NCBI GenBank assembly: GCA_963788185.1
Contig: CAWBGE010000024.1
Location: 124,001-188,000 of the forward strand
Direction of reading: 5' to 3'
Source of the DNA: CAIWHR01 sp963788185
Lineage (GTDB): Bacteria > Pseudomonadota > Gammaproteobacteria > Burkholderiales > Casimicrobiaceae
Length of the DNA: 64,000 nt
Shown here: one piece after another, positions 9,901-17,980 of the stretch
Layout of the letters: each line of letters opens with the position of its first letter
How positions within the stretch are numbered: position 1 is the first letter of the stretch
Position numbers and translations under genes: made by a program
Notes under the pieces: model-generated
What the model was told of the DNA's origin: nothing
What the model saw: the letters and a program-made list of their open reading frames with translations, nothing else
The model's database searches: none

Positions 9901-10342
9901 TCAAGCGAACGCGGCGGCGTCGCTCGCGTTGCGCCTCCAGCCACTCGGAGAGCCCACCGGCCTGCTCGGGTTGAATGCCGGCCAGGAGTTCGCAGGAGTC
10001 TTCGAGGTCGTGCTCCATGCCGGCGACCAGCCGCGCCTGCGGGTTGCCGGTCACGAGTTCGGCGCCGGTGGTGCGCTTCAGCCGCAGGAGTCGTTGCCGC
10101 AGATTGCCGCGGGCGCGCTCGTCGTCGACGTCGGGCCACAGCAGGGCCGCGAGCCGCGCGCGGGACGTCGACCCTTCGACGACCAGGTACGCGAGCAGCA
10201 ACGCATCCTTGGGTTCGAGGTCGTGATGCGCGCCAGCCGCGGACTCGAAGCGCCCCGCCTGGCGCAAGCACAGCCGGCCCGATGCCGCGGCTCCCGGCCG
10301 GCGTCGCCTTGCCCTTGCAGAGATGGTCGTCATGACAGGCAT
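6998..10342 (-). CDS. Large AfsR/DnrI-like transcriptional regulator: winged helix, BTAD, AAA ATPase, TPR-like tail
   Basis: About 1114 aa. Domain order: OmpR-type DNA-binding region near residues 40-100 (SRARLAALLWPDVDDERARGNLRQ...), bacterial transcriptional activation domain with TPR helices (about 105-235, including WSESAHRQVMKLHYLRGD), an AAA/STAND-type ATPase with Walker A GEAGMGKS near 279-286 and Walker B-like FVLDDVQFADD near 380, then a long alpha-helical, Ala/Leu-rich tail of TPR-like repeats. The start is uncertain: ATG 10342 (MPVMTT) is used, ATG 10333 is also possible, and no strong ribosome site is seen. Such proteins sense a signal through the tail and activate transcription. 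The target is unknown; neighbours are unrelated. No C-terminal LuxR helix-turn-helix is visible. Confidence 0.75.
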   Translation of the reverse strand: MPVMTTISARARRRRPGAAASGRLCLRQAGRFESAAGAHHDLEPKDALLLAYLVVEGSTSRARLAALLWPDVDDERARGNLRQRLLRLKRTTGAELVTGNPQARLVAGMEHDLEDSCELLAGIQPEQAGGLSEWLEAQRERRRRVRLTVLEAAVAQAQAEGDYAVALEHANRLIDLDPWSESAHRQVMKLHYLRGDVGAAVAAYERCARLLRAELGAEPSMETLRLRSQIEQYVSPRPVAARRAPPVTILRPPRLVGRAAELAALDEAWNAGRAFLVLGEAGMGKSRLLAEFAGEGVRVIVAAARPGDAAVPYATMARVLRAALAGKPPVLPDALRAPLAQLLPELPGTLVESPDGQRLQLQRAIESVLVGVEREGVRGFVLDDVQFADDASLDMLRTIQGSDEQATLHWGFAQRSGEPAAAAQALREALEETLALTTVALEPLDVRQMAELIDSLGVPEIDGRAMAERLVRHTGGNPMFALETLKHALTNGADDAELTIPPGVGALIERRLRQLSTPAIALARVAAVAGVDFSIELAEHVLKTPALALADAWNELEVAQVLRGAVFAHDLVFESALRSIPAAIATHTHASIAEWLERSDGEPARIAAHWEASTSRQRALPWLRKAAERAEAALRPREAVAFLERAADIEAGTVSAEQAFDTLATLVDDKLHVDRSADLLPLIDRLDRLAATPLQTIGALLLRSDFSMHRRERIDEGLAAAERAVELATHAGLDWFRVGGTLNAAILHSMRGDARRATEVATPIVAEVRRWHDPRQRVNLLIKVGFVLQRAGQTTPALDLFDEAVVEAQSCRHTLSQIVALAHGASAMLRLLRPDEALIRLERADALHAAHDKVEGMGGNNDWYAAMALRLLGRYTEALQRIQRVIDVMRERSPGSVTGTLATRANLWLDLGQTTRAIQDRELAQRAVGQPADEHELALLDLRLAVDAKLRPDAARARGRALTEAQTPCAIALLARLRLTPLLPSAESIAAAHAVAAAAHEAEFRGLEASAWSRAAIAEMENGGAFEAVAHARLAVELAAGCNTDDLTWPAILYHAAVVHQQAGHAAEARRLAERGAVWLREIASRSVPPEFRDSFLRRNLINRELLRRATIQK

Positions 10343-10493
10343 TGTGCGGGAACAGGTCCCCTGGTCGCCAGCGCGTGCACGCGTCGAGCGGAAGGCCCAA
10401 TGCGGCGCGCTGCGCAAAGCCTAGGACGCGCAGCGTCACGCCAGCGTCACGTGCGCAGTGGCGAGCGCGGTCGAGGCAGCAGCGCAGGTGCCG

Positions 10494-10835
10494 CTACCGC
10501 AGCCCGAATCGTCGCCGCAGGCTTGGGGTGTGGAAGGCGAGCGCCGACAGCGCGGTGACAATTGCCACGACGCCCAGGATCGCCGCGAGGCGGGCGTAAG
10601 GCTGTCCCATTGCCTGCCGGGCTTCGATCAATCGAACAAGTGTCAGCACCCATTCGAGCACGCCGGCGGCGAGCCCAAGCTGGACGGTGCGCGCGGCCCA
10701 GGCGCGGGGCACGAACAGCAACGCCACCAGCGCCGCCGCGAGTCCGGCCAGAACCAGATTGCCCGCGCGGTAGTAGTGTGCCGCCAGCACCAAAGCGGAG
10801 AGCCCCGGCGCCAACAGCCAGAGGATCGCCTTCAT
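10494..10835 (-). CDS. Small hydrophobic inner-membrane protein
   Basis: 113 aa with about four hydrophobic segments (ILWLLAPGLSALVLAAH, LVLAGLAAALVALLFV, a GVLEWVLTLVRL helix, and AILGVVAIVTALSALAF) and a basic C-terminus ending in RRRFGLR. The start ATG (10835-10833) overlaps the stop of the frameshifted metallo-hydrolase by ATGA, so the two are translationally coupled. I do not recognise the family. Uncharacterised small membrane proteins with this topology are common, and no function is suggested by the context. Confidence 0.6.
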   Translation of the reverse strand: MKAILWLLAPGLSALVLAAHYYRAGNLVLAGLAAALVALLFVPRAWAARTVQLGLAAGVLEWVLTLVRLIEARQAMGQPYARLAAILGVVAIVTALSALAFHTPSLRRRFGLR

Positions 10836-11483
10836 CGTCCTGCCAGCGCGTCGTCGCCGACGTAGGGATTGTTCTGCCGCTCGTCGCCGAACGTCGACAT
10901 CGGTCCGTGACCGGGAACGAACTGCACTTCGTTGCCGCAGGGCCAGAGCTTTCCCGTGATCGACGCGATCAGCGTATCGAGATCGCCGCGCGGAAAATCG
11001 GTGCGCCCGATCGAACCCTGGAACAGCACGTCGCCGACGAAGGCGATACCGAGATCCTCGGTTGACGAAGACCACGTGACCCGGCGTGTGGCCGGGGCAG
11101 TGCAGGACATCGAAAGCGAGTTCACCCACGGTGACGGAGTCACCGTCGTCGAGCCATCGATCGGGAACGAACGGCCGCGCGCCCGGAACGCCGAACGCCG
11201 ACCCTTGCGCGCCGAGCTTGTCGATCCAGAATGCGTCCTCCCGCTGTGGCCCCTCGATCGGCACGCCGGTCCGCTCGGCGATTTCGGCGGCACCACCGCA
11301 GTGGTCGATGTGGCCGTGGGTGACGAGGATCTTCTCCAGCGTTGCGCCGGCCTTGTTGACGGCGTCCAGCAACCGGTCGACCTCGCCTCCCGGGTCGACC
11401 AGGGCGGCGCGATTGGTGTTCTCGCAAATGATGAGCGAGCAGTTCTGCTGGTAGGCGGTGACGGGCAGGATGGCGAGTTTCAT
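10832..11483 (-). pseudogene. Metallo-beta-lactamase-fold hydrolase (glyoxalase II-like), one base out of frame
   Basis: Reading from ATG 11483 (MKLAILPVTAYQQNCSLI) gives the N-terminal half with the metal motif HGHIDHCGG and the HCPGHTPGHVVF block. Near 11060 the sense shifts by one base to the frame reading EDLGIAFVGDVLF, then QGSIGRTDFPRGD and FVPGHGPMSTFG, ending at the TGA at 10834-10832. Removing the single C at 11060 restores a continuous protein of about 216 aa, the normal length for this YcbL-like subfamily (Zn hydrolase of thioester or lactoylglutathione substrates). All metal-binding motifs are intact on both sides, so this is either a very recent lesion or a sequencing error. It is followed by the coupled small membrane gene. 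Confidence 0.75.
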
Positions 11484-11537
11484 CGGCGGCAGAAAGGAGG
11501 AAATCGTGGCCGTGATCATACCCCTCGCCCGCGCGCC

Positions 11538-11543
11538 TAAAAT
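11538..11543 (+). promoter_or_regulatory. Candidate -10 element TAAAAT
   Basis: TAAAAT about 30 nt upstream of the ATG at 11573. The same hexamer stands at a similar distance before the larA homologue (38006). No convincing -35 box is visible, so the call rests on the hexamer and its placement. Confidence 0.3.
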
Positions 11544-11572
11544 GCGACTTTGGCTGATACTTGCCCGAGACC

Positions 11573-11674
11573 ATGCTGCGCATCAGGATCGACCTGCCCG
11601 AGACCTTCGCTTCTGACTGCACCATGCGCAAGCCGGAGCCGCCGGCCTTCCCGGTGAAGACGGCGGCAGCATGA
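11573..11674 (+). pseudogene. 33-codon ORF resembling the start of a thioesterase-family protein; possible internal-deletion remnant
   Basis: The frame starts MLRIRIDLPETFA, which matches how small acyl-CoA thioesterase-like (hotdog) proteins begin, then after about 14 residues continues with an unrelated RKPEPPAFPVK tail and stops. The hotdog core is absent. Its TGA overlaps the ATG of the following radical SAM gene (ATGA at 11671-11674), so translation coupling is likely. A -10-like TAAAAT lies 30 nt upstream. It could be a thioesterase gene reduced by an in-frame internal deletion, or simply a leader ORF. The family resemblance rests on a dozen residues. Confidence 0.35.
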
Positions 11675-12561
11675 TCCCGATCCGCTACGTCGAGCCTGTC
11701 TTTCGCCCGCCCAGCGAGGCGGAATCGCTGATCCTGCCGGTGACCGATGGGTGTTCGTGGAACCGCTGCAGTTTTTGCGAGATGTACACGGCGCCGCAGA
11801 AGAAATTCCGCGCGAGGGACGAAGACGAGGTTTTGCAGAGCATCAGGCTGACCGGGCAGCGCTACGGCGACGAAATTCGTCGCGTGTTCCTGGCCGATGG
11901 CGATGCCCTGGTGCTGCCCACGCGGCGACTGTTGACCATTCTTGCCGCCATCCGCATGTACTTGCCGGCGGTGCGGCGGATCGCCAGTTACTGCCTGCCG
12001 CGCAACCTGCGCAAGAAAACGCAGGCGGAAATCGACGAGCTTGCCGCCGCCGGCCTCGCGATGGTCTACGTCGGCGCCGAATCCGGCGACGACCAGGTAC
12101 TGGCCGCGGTGAACAAGGGGGAAACCTATGACACCACGTGTGAGGCGCTCGCCAAGCTCGGGGCCGCCGGCATCAAGCGTTCGGTGATGATCCTGAATGG
12201 CCTTGGGGGCCGGGAGTTGTCGCGTCGGCACGCAGAGAATTCGGCCCGCCTGGCCAACGCAACGCAGCCGGAATTCCTGTCGACGCTGGTGGTCAGCTTT
12301 CCGAAGGGAGACGCGCGCCTGCGTGCCGGCTTTCCTGGCTGGGAGCCGCTGTCGCAGCACGAGTTGTTCGTCGAAATGGCAACATTCCTGTCGGGCCTGG
12401 AGTTGGAGCGGACGGTGTTTCGCAGCGATCACGCGTCGAACTGGCTGGTCCTCAAGGGCACGCTCGGCGCCGACAAGGCGCGACTGCTGCAACAAGTCCG
12501 GCAGGCGATCGCCGCGCCCGAATCCGCGCCTCTGCGCCCTGCCTGGGCGCGCGGCCTGTAG
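11671..12561 (+). CDS. Radical SAM protein of unknown specificity
   Basis: 296-aa protein with the SAM-cleaving 4Fe-4S motif CxxxxCxxC-like spacing, DGCSWNRCSFCEMY, near residues 28-41 (the last three cysteine spacing is the canonical CxxxCxxC variant family). It continues with FLADGDALVLPT, a YVGAESGDDQVL strand typical of the Elp3/HemN-like radical SAM barrel, and NGLGGRELSRRHAENSA. There is no second cysteine cluster for auxiliary iron-sulfur clusters. The start overlaps the preceding short ORF and the stop is 7 bp from the convergent SplB-like gene. Many such proteins are annotated simply as radical SAM; I cannot name a substrate. Confidence 0.8.
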   Translation: MIPIRYVEPVFRPPSEAESLILPVTDGCSWNRCSFCEMYTAPQKKFRARDEDEVLQSIRLTGQRYGDEIRRVFLADGDALVLPTRRLLTILAAIRMYLPAVRRIASYCLPRNLRKKTQAEIDELAAAGLAMVYVGAESGDDQVLAAVNKGETYDTTCEALAKLGAAGIKRSVMILNGLGGRELSRRHAENSARLANATQPEFLSTLVVSFPKGDARLRAGFPGWEPLSQHELFVEMATFLSGLELERTVFRSDHASNWLVLKGTLGADKARLLQQVRQAIAAPESAPLRPAWARGL

Positions 12562-12568
12562 CCTTCCG

Positions 12569-13708
12569 TCAGAACAGGTCGAGCTGCGGGCCCGGTGGCG
12601 CGCGCGGCGGGCGGAACTGCGAGGTGTCGAGTGCCGGCACGCGGATGGTGTCGAGTCCGAGGCGCCGGCACGCGATCGCGAAGCGGTCTCGAATGAGGTT
12701 CGCATACTCGCCCTCGCCGCGCATCCGCGCGCCGAAGCGCGAGTCGTTGTCGCGGCCGCCGCGGACGTCCCGGACGAGGCTCATCACGTGCGCGGCGCGA
12801 AGCGGGACGTGCGCGTCGAGCCAGGCACGGAACAGCGGCGCGACCTCGCGTGGCAGCCGCAGCATCGACCAGCCGGCGTGGCAGGCCTTCGCTGCCGCGG
12901 CGCCATCGAGGATGCGCTCCAGATCCTTGTCGGTGAGTTGCGGGATCACCGGGGCGACGACGACGCCGACGGGGATGCCCGCCGCCGCGAGGCGGGCGAC
13001 GATTTCCAGTCGGCGCTGCGGTGCCGGCGCCCGCGGGTCCAGCTTGCGCGCCAGCTCGCGATCGAGCGTCCCGATGGAAACGAACACCCGCACGAGGTTG
13101 CGTGCCGCCAGCGGCGCCAGCAGGTCGATGTCGCGTTCGACCAGCACGCCCTTGGTGGTGATCGTCAGCGGATGCGCGCACTCGCTCAGCACCTCGATCA
13201 CCTGACGCGTTATCCGCCACTCGCGCTCGATCGGCTGGTACGGGTCGGTGTTGGCGCCCAGCGCAATCGGCTGGCAGCGATAGCCGGGGTGCGCCAGTTC
13301 GCGGCGCAGGAGTTCCGGCGCGTTCGTCTTGGCGAACAGCCGGGTCTCGAAATCGAGGCCGGGCGACAGGTCGAGGTACGCATGCGATGGTCGTGCGTAA
13401 CAGTAGATGCAACCGTGCTCGCAGCCCTGGTACGGGTTGATCGACTGCGCGAACGGGATGTCGGGCGAGTCGTTGCGGCTGATGATCGTGCGCGCCTGCT
13501 GGATGCGCACCGTGGTCTTCACTCGTGGCGGCGCTTCCGGCAGCAAGGTCGCTGCCTCCGATTCTCCGGCGGGCCAGCCGTCGTCGACCGCTTCGCGTGA
13601 CTCGGAAGCATAGCGGTTGTCGGGGTTGAAGGTCGCGCCACGTCCCTTGACCGGACCCGGGGGGGCGGGCAGAGGATCGTCGCGCATCGGTGTGAATGGC
13701 GGCTTCAT
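12569..13708 (-). CDS. PA0069-family radical SAM protein (spore photoproduct lyase-like)
   Basis: 379-aa protein with the radical SAM motif in GCEHGCIYCYARPSHAY (CxxxCxxC) near residue 95-110, followed by LDFETRLFAKTNAPELLR and ITTKGVLVERDIDLL, the pattern of the widespread SplB-like family typified by Pseudomonas PA0069 and mycobacterial Rv2578c. Members are conserved but functionally uncharacterised. The C-terminus (QLDLF) reaches to 7 bp from the stop of the convergent radical SAM gene. The start ATG 13708 gives a normal length. It diverges from the LRR gene. Confidence 0.82.
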   Translation of the reverse strand: MKPPFTPMRDDPLPAPPGPVKGRGATFNPDNRYASESREAVDDGWPAGESEAATLLPEAPPRVKTTVRIQQARTIISRNDSPDIPFAQSINPYQGCEHGCIYCYARPSHAYLDLSPGLDFETRLFAKTNAPELLRRELAHPGYRCQPIALGANTDPYQPIEREWRITRQVIEVLSECAHPLTITTKGVLVERDIDLLAPLAARNLVRVFVSIGTLDRELARKLDPRAPAPQRRLEIVARLAAAGIPVGVVVAPVIPQLTDKDLERILDGAAAAKACHAGWSMLRLPREVAPLFRAWLDAHVPLRAAHVMSLVRDVRGGRDNDSRFGARMRGEGEYANLIRDRFAIACRRLGLDTIRVPALDTSQFRPPRAPPGPQLDLF

Positions 13709-13943
13709 CGATGCGATTGTAGGGCAACCGCCCGCGACGCATTGTCGCGTGCGTCGAGGGCTCGCTGCTGCGCGGATGCATGGGCGGCTTGACGCAAGTC
13801 AACCCGGCCGCCTGCCCGGCGCGTAGGCTGACGTTTATCCCATGACGGCCATGAGGGCGTTTGCGTGCGCCGCGCGAGGGACGATGTTGTTGCGTCGGGC
13901 ACGCGCAGCAGCCAGCAAACTTGCCGTATCAACGGAGGTGGAG
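13709..13943. promoter_or_regulatory. Divergent intergenic region
   Basis: 235 bp between the starts of the PA0069-like gene and the LRR protein gene. It must hold both promoters, but no consensus -35/-10 pair stands out. The only firm signal is the ribosome site GGAGGTGGAG (13933-13942) directly before the LRR start codon. Confidence 0.4.
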
Positions 13944-16544
13944 ATGAGACTCTTGTTGAACTGGGCCAATTCCCTGCGCAAAGTGACCGCGCTGGCGGGC
14001 TGCTGTCTCCTTGCCTGGACCGTCGCCGCACCGGCGGCCATTCCCGCGAGCGAGCGCAATGCGCTGATCGATCTCTACAACAGCACCAACGGCGCGACGT
14101 GGAACACCAGGACCAACTGGAATGGTCTGGCCGGCACCGAGTGCACCTGGTACGGCGTCATCTGCGATGTCGGCGAGATGACGGTCGAGTACGTCAACAT
14201 GGACTCGAACAACCTGACCGGAACGCTGCCGTCGACGCTCGCCAACCTCACCAACCTCCGTGGACTGGGCCTGACCCGAAACTACAGCCTCGGGGGTCCG
14301 ATTCCCGCGACGTTGGCAACGCTCGCGAACCTGGTGGGCCTGGAGCTGTCCTTCAATCGTTTGACCGGCTCGATCCCGGCGGCGCTGGGTGGCATGCCGA
14401 GCCTCACCGCTCTGGGGTTGAATGACAACCAGCTCACGGGCTCGATCCCGGCCGAACTCGGCAATCTCGCCAACCTCGAAGTACTGCGTGTTGACTTCAA
14501 TCAGCTGACCGGATCGATACCCCCTGAACTCGCCAATTTGTCCAAGCTCCGATTTCTGGCGACATTCAACAATCCGCTGACGGGTCCGATCCCCGCGGGG
14601 CTGGGCAATCTCACCGCGCTGACGCACCTCTTTCTGGGCGATCAACTCAGCGGGCCGATTCCGGTCGAATTCGGCAACTTGGTCAATCTCGTCAATCTGG
14701 GAATCGCCGGGCAGATGACGGGGACGATCCCGGTGCAGCTCGGCAATCTCACGCAACTGCAATTGCTGCAGCTGTCACCGGGCCAGCTCACCGGCCCGAT
14801 TCCGGCGCAACTCGGCAGCCTCACGCAGCTGACCAATCTGTACTTGGCGAACAACCAATTGTCCGGCTCGATTCCGGTCGAACTCGGCAATCTCGCCGGC
14901 CTGCAGTATCTGCACCTCGGCTACAACCAGTTGTCGGGATCGATACCTACGCAGCTCGGCAATCTTTCCAATCTGCAGCGACTGGAACTCCAGCACAACC
15001 AGTTGACCGGGTCGATACCGACGCAGATCGGCAATCTCGGCAATCTGATGACTTTCTACGCCTACTGGAATCAATTGACGGGGCCCATACCGGCCGCGGT
15101 CGGCAACCTCGCCAGTCTGGTGGCACTGGAGCTGACACACAACCAGCTTTCCGGTCCGCTGCCGCCGGAATTGGGCAATCTCGCCAACCTGCAGGTATTG
15201 CGGATCGGTGACAATCAGTTCACGGGCACGATCCCTGCGGCGCTGGCGGGGCTTGTCAAAGCGTGGACGATCGAACTTTCGAACAACCTGCTGTCGGGAC
15301 CGATTCCACCGGCGCTCGCGACGATGCCGCAACTGGGCAGCCTCTACCTCGGCGGCAATCGCCTCGATGGCCCGATTCCGGTGGAGCTCGGCAGTGCACC
15401 CAAGCTGGTGTCGCTGCATCTGGAGAAGAACAAGCTCATCGGCGACGTGCCGGCAACGATCAAGAACCTGGCGCTCGCTCCGAACAATACCGACCTGCGC
15501 TACAACGGGCTCTACGCCACCGATCCGACAGTCGACGCGTTTCTCACCAGCAAGCAGGCGGGTTGGAAAGACACGCAGACGGTGCCGGTGACCGATCTCG
15601 CTGCGCCCACGGCAACCATGACAACCGTAGCGCTGACCTGGACGCCGATTCTCTACACCGGCGACACCGGCGGCTACCGGGTCTATTCCGCGACGACAGC
15701 GGGCGGGCCCTACACGTTGTCGGCGACCACGCCGGACAAGTCGGCGACAGGGTGGACGGTGACCGGGTTGTCGTCCGGCGTGCCGTACTACTTCGTCGTC
15801 CGCACGGTGACCGACGCGCATGCCGGCAACGCGAACGTCGTGGTCAGCGATGCGAGCGCCGAAGTGCTCAAGGCCACGACGGCAAGTGCCACCCCGACGA
15901 TCACCACCGCGTCGCCGTTGCCGGCCGGCGTGGTCGGAATCGCGTACAGCACGGCGCTGGCTGCCTCGAGCGGTACACCGCCCTACGGCAGCTGGCAGGT
16001 GATCACCGGCGCGCTGCCGGCGGGCCTCACGCTGGATGCTTCGACCGGTCTGTTGAGCGGCACGCCGACTGCTGCCGGCACGGCCTTCGCGTTCACCGTT
16101 CAGGTCACCGATGCCGCATCGCTGACCGCAAGCAAGGTTTTTGCTTTGACGATCAACGCCGCGCTCGGCATCACGATGGCGCCGACGCTGCCTGCAGCCA
16201 CTGCGGGCAGCGGCTACAGCCAGACGCTGGCCGCCACCGGTGGTGTGCCGCCGTACTCGAACTGGCAGGTGATCGCCGGAACGTTGCCGCCGGGACTGGC
16301 ACTCGATGCGTCCACGGGCGTGCTGAGCGGTACGCCGCTCGCAGCGGGCGGTCCGTACGCGTTTACCGTGCAGGTGAGCGATGCCGCGACCGCGTCGGCG
16401 ACGCTGTCGATGTCGCTGCTCGTGAATGCGGCGGCGATTGCGGTGACGACGCCGATACCGGTGCTGGACCCGCTCGCGCTGTGGCTGTTGTCGATCCTGC
16501 TGGGTGCCGCCGGCATCGCCATGGCGAGACGCCACCGCAGCTGA
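13944..16544 (+). CDS. Secreted leucine-rich-repeat protein with FnIII, two He_PIG-type Ig domains and an IPTL-CTERM-like tail
   Basis: 866 aa from ATG 13944 (GGAGGTGGAG just upstream). Signal peptide: LRKVTALAGCCLLAWTVAAPA. Then an LRRNT-like cap (WNTRTNWNGLAGTECTWYGV with paired cysteines), followed by about 18-20 LRRs of 24 residues in the plant-receptor style (LxxLxLxxNxLxGxIPxxLGNL). Next is a fibronectin type III-like domain (near 545-640) and two similar putative-Ig domains (each with PYxxWQVIxGxLPxGLxLDASTG). The C-terminus has TPIPVLDPLALW, one TM helix and RRHRS, an IPTL-CTERM-type sorting signal whose usual Trp-Gly is replaced by Leu-Ala. The predicted role is a cell-surface binding protein. 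A hairpin follows the stop. Confidence 0.85.
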   Translation: MRLLLNWANSLRKVTALAGCCLLAWTVAAPAAIPASERNALIDLYNSTNGATWNTRTNWNGLAGTECTWYGVICDVGEMTVEYVNMDSNNLTGTLPSTLANLTNLRGLGLTRNYSLGGPIPATLATLANLVGLELSFNRLTGSIPAALGGMPSLTALGLNDNQLTGSIPAELGNLANLEVLRVDFNQLTGSIPPELANLSKLRFLATFNNPLTGPIPAGLGNLTALTHLFLGDQLSGPIPVEFGNLVNLVNLGIAGQMTGTIPVQLGNLTQLQLLQLSPGQLTGPIPAQLGSLTQLTNLYLANNQLSGSIPVELGNLAGLQYLHLGYNQLSGSIPTQLGNLSNLQRLELQHNQLTGSIPTQIGNLGNLMTFYAYWNQLTGPIPAAVGNLASLVALELTHNQLSGPLPPELGNLANLQVLRIGDNQFTGTIPAALAGLVKAWTIELSNNLLSGPIPPALATMPQLGSLYLGGNRLDGPIPVELGSAPKLVSLHLEKNKLIGDVPATIKNLALAPNNTDLRYNGLYATDPTVDAFLTSKQAGWKDTQTVPVTDLAAPTATMTTVALTWTPILYTGDTGGYRVYSATTAGGPYTLSATTPDKSATGWTVTGLSSGVPYYFVVRTVTDAHAGNANVVVSDASAEVLKATTASATPTITTASPLPAGVVGIAYSTALAASSGTPPYGSWQVITGALPAGLTLDASTGLLSGTPTAAGTAFAFTVQVTDAASLTASKVFALTINAALGITMAPTLPAATAGSGYSQTLAATGGVPPYSNWQVIAGTLPPGLALDASTGVLSGTPLAAGGPYAFTVQVSDAATASATLSMSLLVNAAAIAVTTPIPVLDPLALWLLSILLGAAGIAMARRHRS

Positions 16545-16564
16545 GCCGTTCGTTCCTGCGGCAA

Positions 16565-16590
16565 GGAAACTCCGCTCCGGCGGGGTTTCC
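16565..16590 (+). terminator. Hairpin after the LRR gene
   Basis: GGAAACTCCGC and GCGGGGTTTCC form an 11-bp stem (one G-U pair) with a 4-nt loop, 20 nt after the LRR stop. It lacks a T-run, so it may be a 3' stabiliser or a weak terminator. Confidence 0.45.
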
Positions 16591-16675
16591 GTCTGCACAT
16601 CCTCCCTTGGCGCGTTTCGGAAACGCATGCTGATTGCGCTACCATGCGCGCTTTCACGCCCGCCGGGAAACGCGC

Positions 16676-17980
16676 ATGGCATCGCCCAAACCGCCACACT
16701 TCGACACCCTGTCGGTCCACGCGGGTGCGAAACCCGATCCTGCGACCGGCGCGCGGGCGACGCCGATCTACCAGACCGCGTCGTTCGTCTTTCCGGACAG
16801 CGATCGCGCCGCGGCGCTCTTCAACATGGAACGCGCGGGGCACGTCTATTCGCGCATTTCCAACCCGACCAACGCGGTGCTGGAAGAGCGCATTGCAGCA
16901 CTCGAGGATGGCGTAGGGGCGATCGCCACGGCGAGCGGCCAGGCCGCGCTGCATCTTGCGATCGTGACGCTGATGGACGCGGGCTCGCACATCGTGGCAT
17001 CCGGCGCGCTCTACGGCGGCTCGCACAACCTTCTCGACTACACGCTGCCGCGCTTCGGCATCGAGACGACGTTCGTCGATCCGCGCGACCTCGATGCCTG
17101 GCGCGCGGCGATTCGTCCCGACACCCGGCTGCTGTTCGGCGAGACGCTGGGCAATCCCGGGCTCGACGTGCTCGACATTCCGCGCGTCGCCGCGCTGGCG
17201 CACGATCACGGCTTGCCGCTGCTTGTCGATTCGACGTTCACCACGCCCTGGCTCATCCAGCCGTTCGCGCACGGCGCCGATCTCGTCTTTCACTCGGCGA
17301 CCAAGTTCCTTTCGGGGCACGGCACGGTCATCGGCGGCCTGCTGGTCGACTCGGGCCGGTTCGATTGGGCCGGACGTGCGGCAGCGGCCAGGTTCCCGAC
17401 GCTGACGCAGGCCTATGCGGGTTTTCACGACATGGTGTTCGCCGAGGAATCGACGACCGCTGCGTTCCTGCTGCGCGCGCGACGCGAAGGGTTGCGCGAT
17501 TTTGGCGCCTGCATGGCGCCGATGACGGCGTTCCAGATCCTGCAGGGGATCGAGACGCTGCCGCTGCGCATGGCGCGCCACGTCGACAATGCGCGACGGA
17601 TCATCGCCTGGCTCGCGGCGCAGCCGATGGTCAGGCGCATCGCGACGCCGGAGCTGCCCTCGCATCCGGATTACGCGCTCGCGCAGCGCCTCCTGCCGCG
17701 CGGTTGCGGCGCGGTGTTCGCGTTCGATCTCGACGGCACGCGCGAGCAGGGTCGCAAGTTCATCGAGGCGCTGCGGCTCTTCTCGCATCTCGCCAACGTC
17801 GGCGACGCGAAGTCGCTGGTCATCCATCCCGCCAGCACCACGCATTTCCGGATGTCGGCCGCCGACCTGGCGCGTGCAGGCATCGGAGAGGGAACGATCC
17901 GGTTGTCGGTGGGGCTCGAGGACGCGGGCGATCTCATCGAGGATCTCTCCCGCGCGCTCCACGCGGCAGGAAAAGCCTGA
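16676..17980 (+). CDS. metY: O-acetylhomoserine (or O-succinylhomoserine) sulfhydrylase
   Basis: 434-aa cytoplasmic PLP enzyme of the Cys/Met metabolism family that makes homocysteine from activated homoserine and sulfide. Conserved blocks: TLSVHAGAKPDPATGARATPIYQT at the N-terminus, VYSRISNPTNAVLEERIA, ATASGQAALHLA, the PLP-lysine motif HSATKFLSGHG (Lys210), and NVGDAKSLVIHPASTTH. Starting at ATG 16676 places the family TLSVHAG block at the right distance; an in-frame ATG 42 nt upstream is less likely. It overlaps the next gene by one base (TGATG), so both are co-transcribed. No SAM riboswitch is recognised in the leader. The acetyl form is favoured but not proven. Confidence 0.85.
   Translation: MASPKPPHFDTLSVHAGAKPDPATGARATPIYQTASFVFPDSDRAAALFNMERAGHVYSRISNPTNAVLEERIAALEDGVGAIATASGQAALHLAIVTLMDAGSHIVASGALYGGSHNLLDYTLPRFGIETTFVDPRDLDAWRAAIRPDTRLLFGETLGNPGLDVLDIPRVAALAHDHGLPLLVDSTFTTPWLIQPFAHGADLVFHSATKFLSGHGTVIGGLLVDSGRFDWAGRAAAARFPTLTQAYAGFHDMVFAEESTTAAFLLRARREGLRDFGACMAPMTAFQILQGIETLPLRMARHVDNARRIIAWLAAQPMVRRIATPELPSHPDYALAQRLLPRGCGAVFAFDLDGTREQGRKFIEALRLFSHLANVGDAKSLVIHPASTTHFRMSAADLARAGIGEGTIRLSVGLEDAGDLIEDLSRALHAAGKA

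Noticed and set aside
14200..15500. Regular near-repeats in the DNA that resemble a repeat array
   Set aside because: They are the codons of leucine-rich repeats, spaced by 72 nt and diverged; not CRISPR.
16545..16675. Possible SAM-type riboswitch before metY
   Set aside because: Only a terminator-like hairpin and a short palindrome are present; no SAM-I or SAM-II core pattern is recognised.
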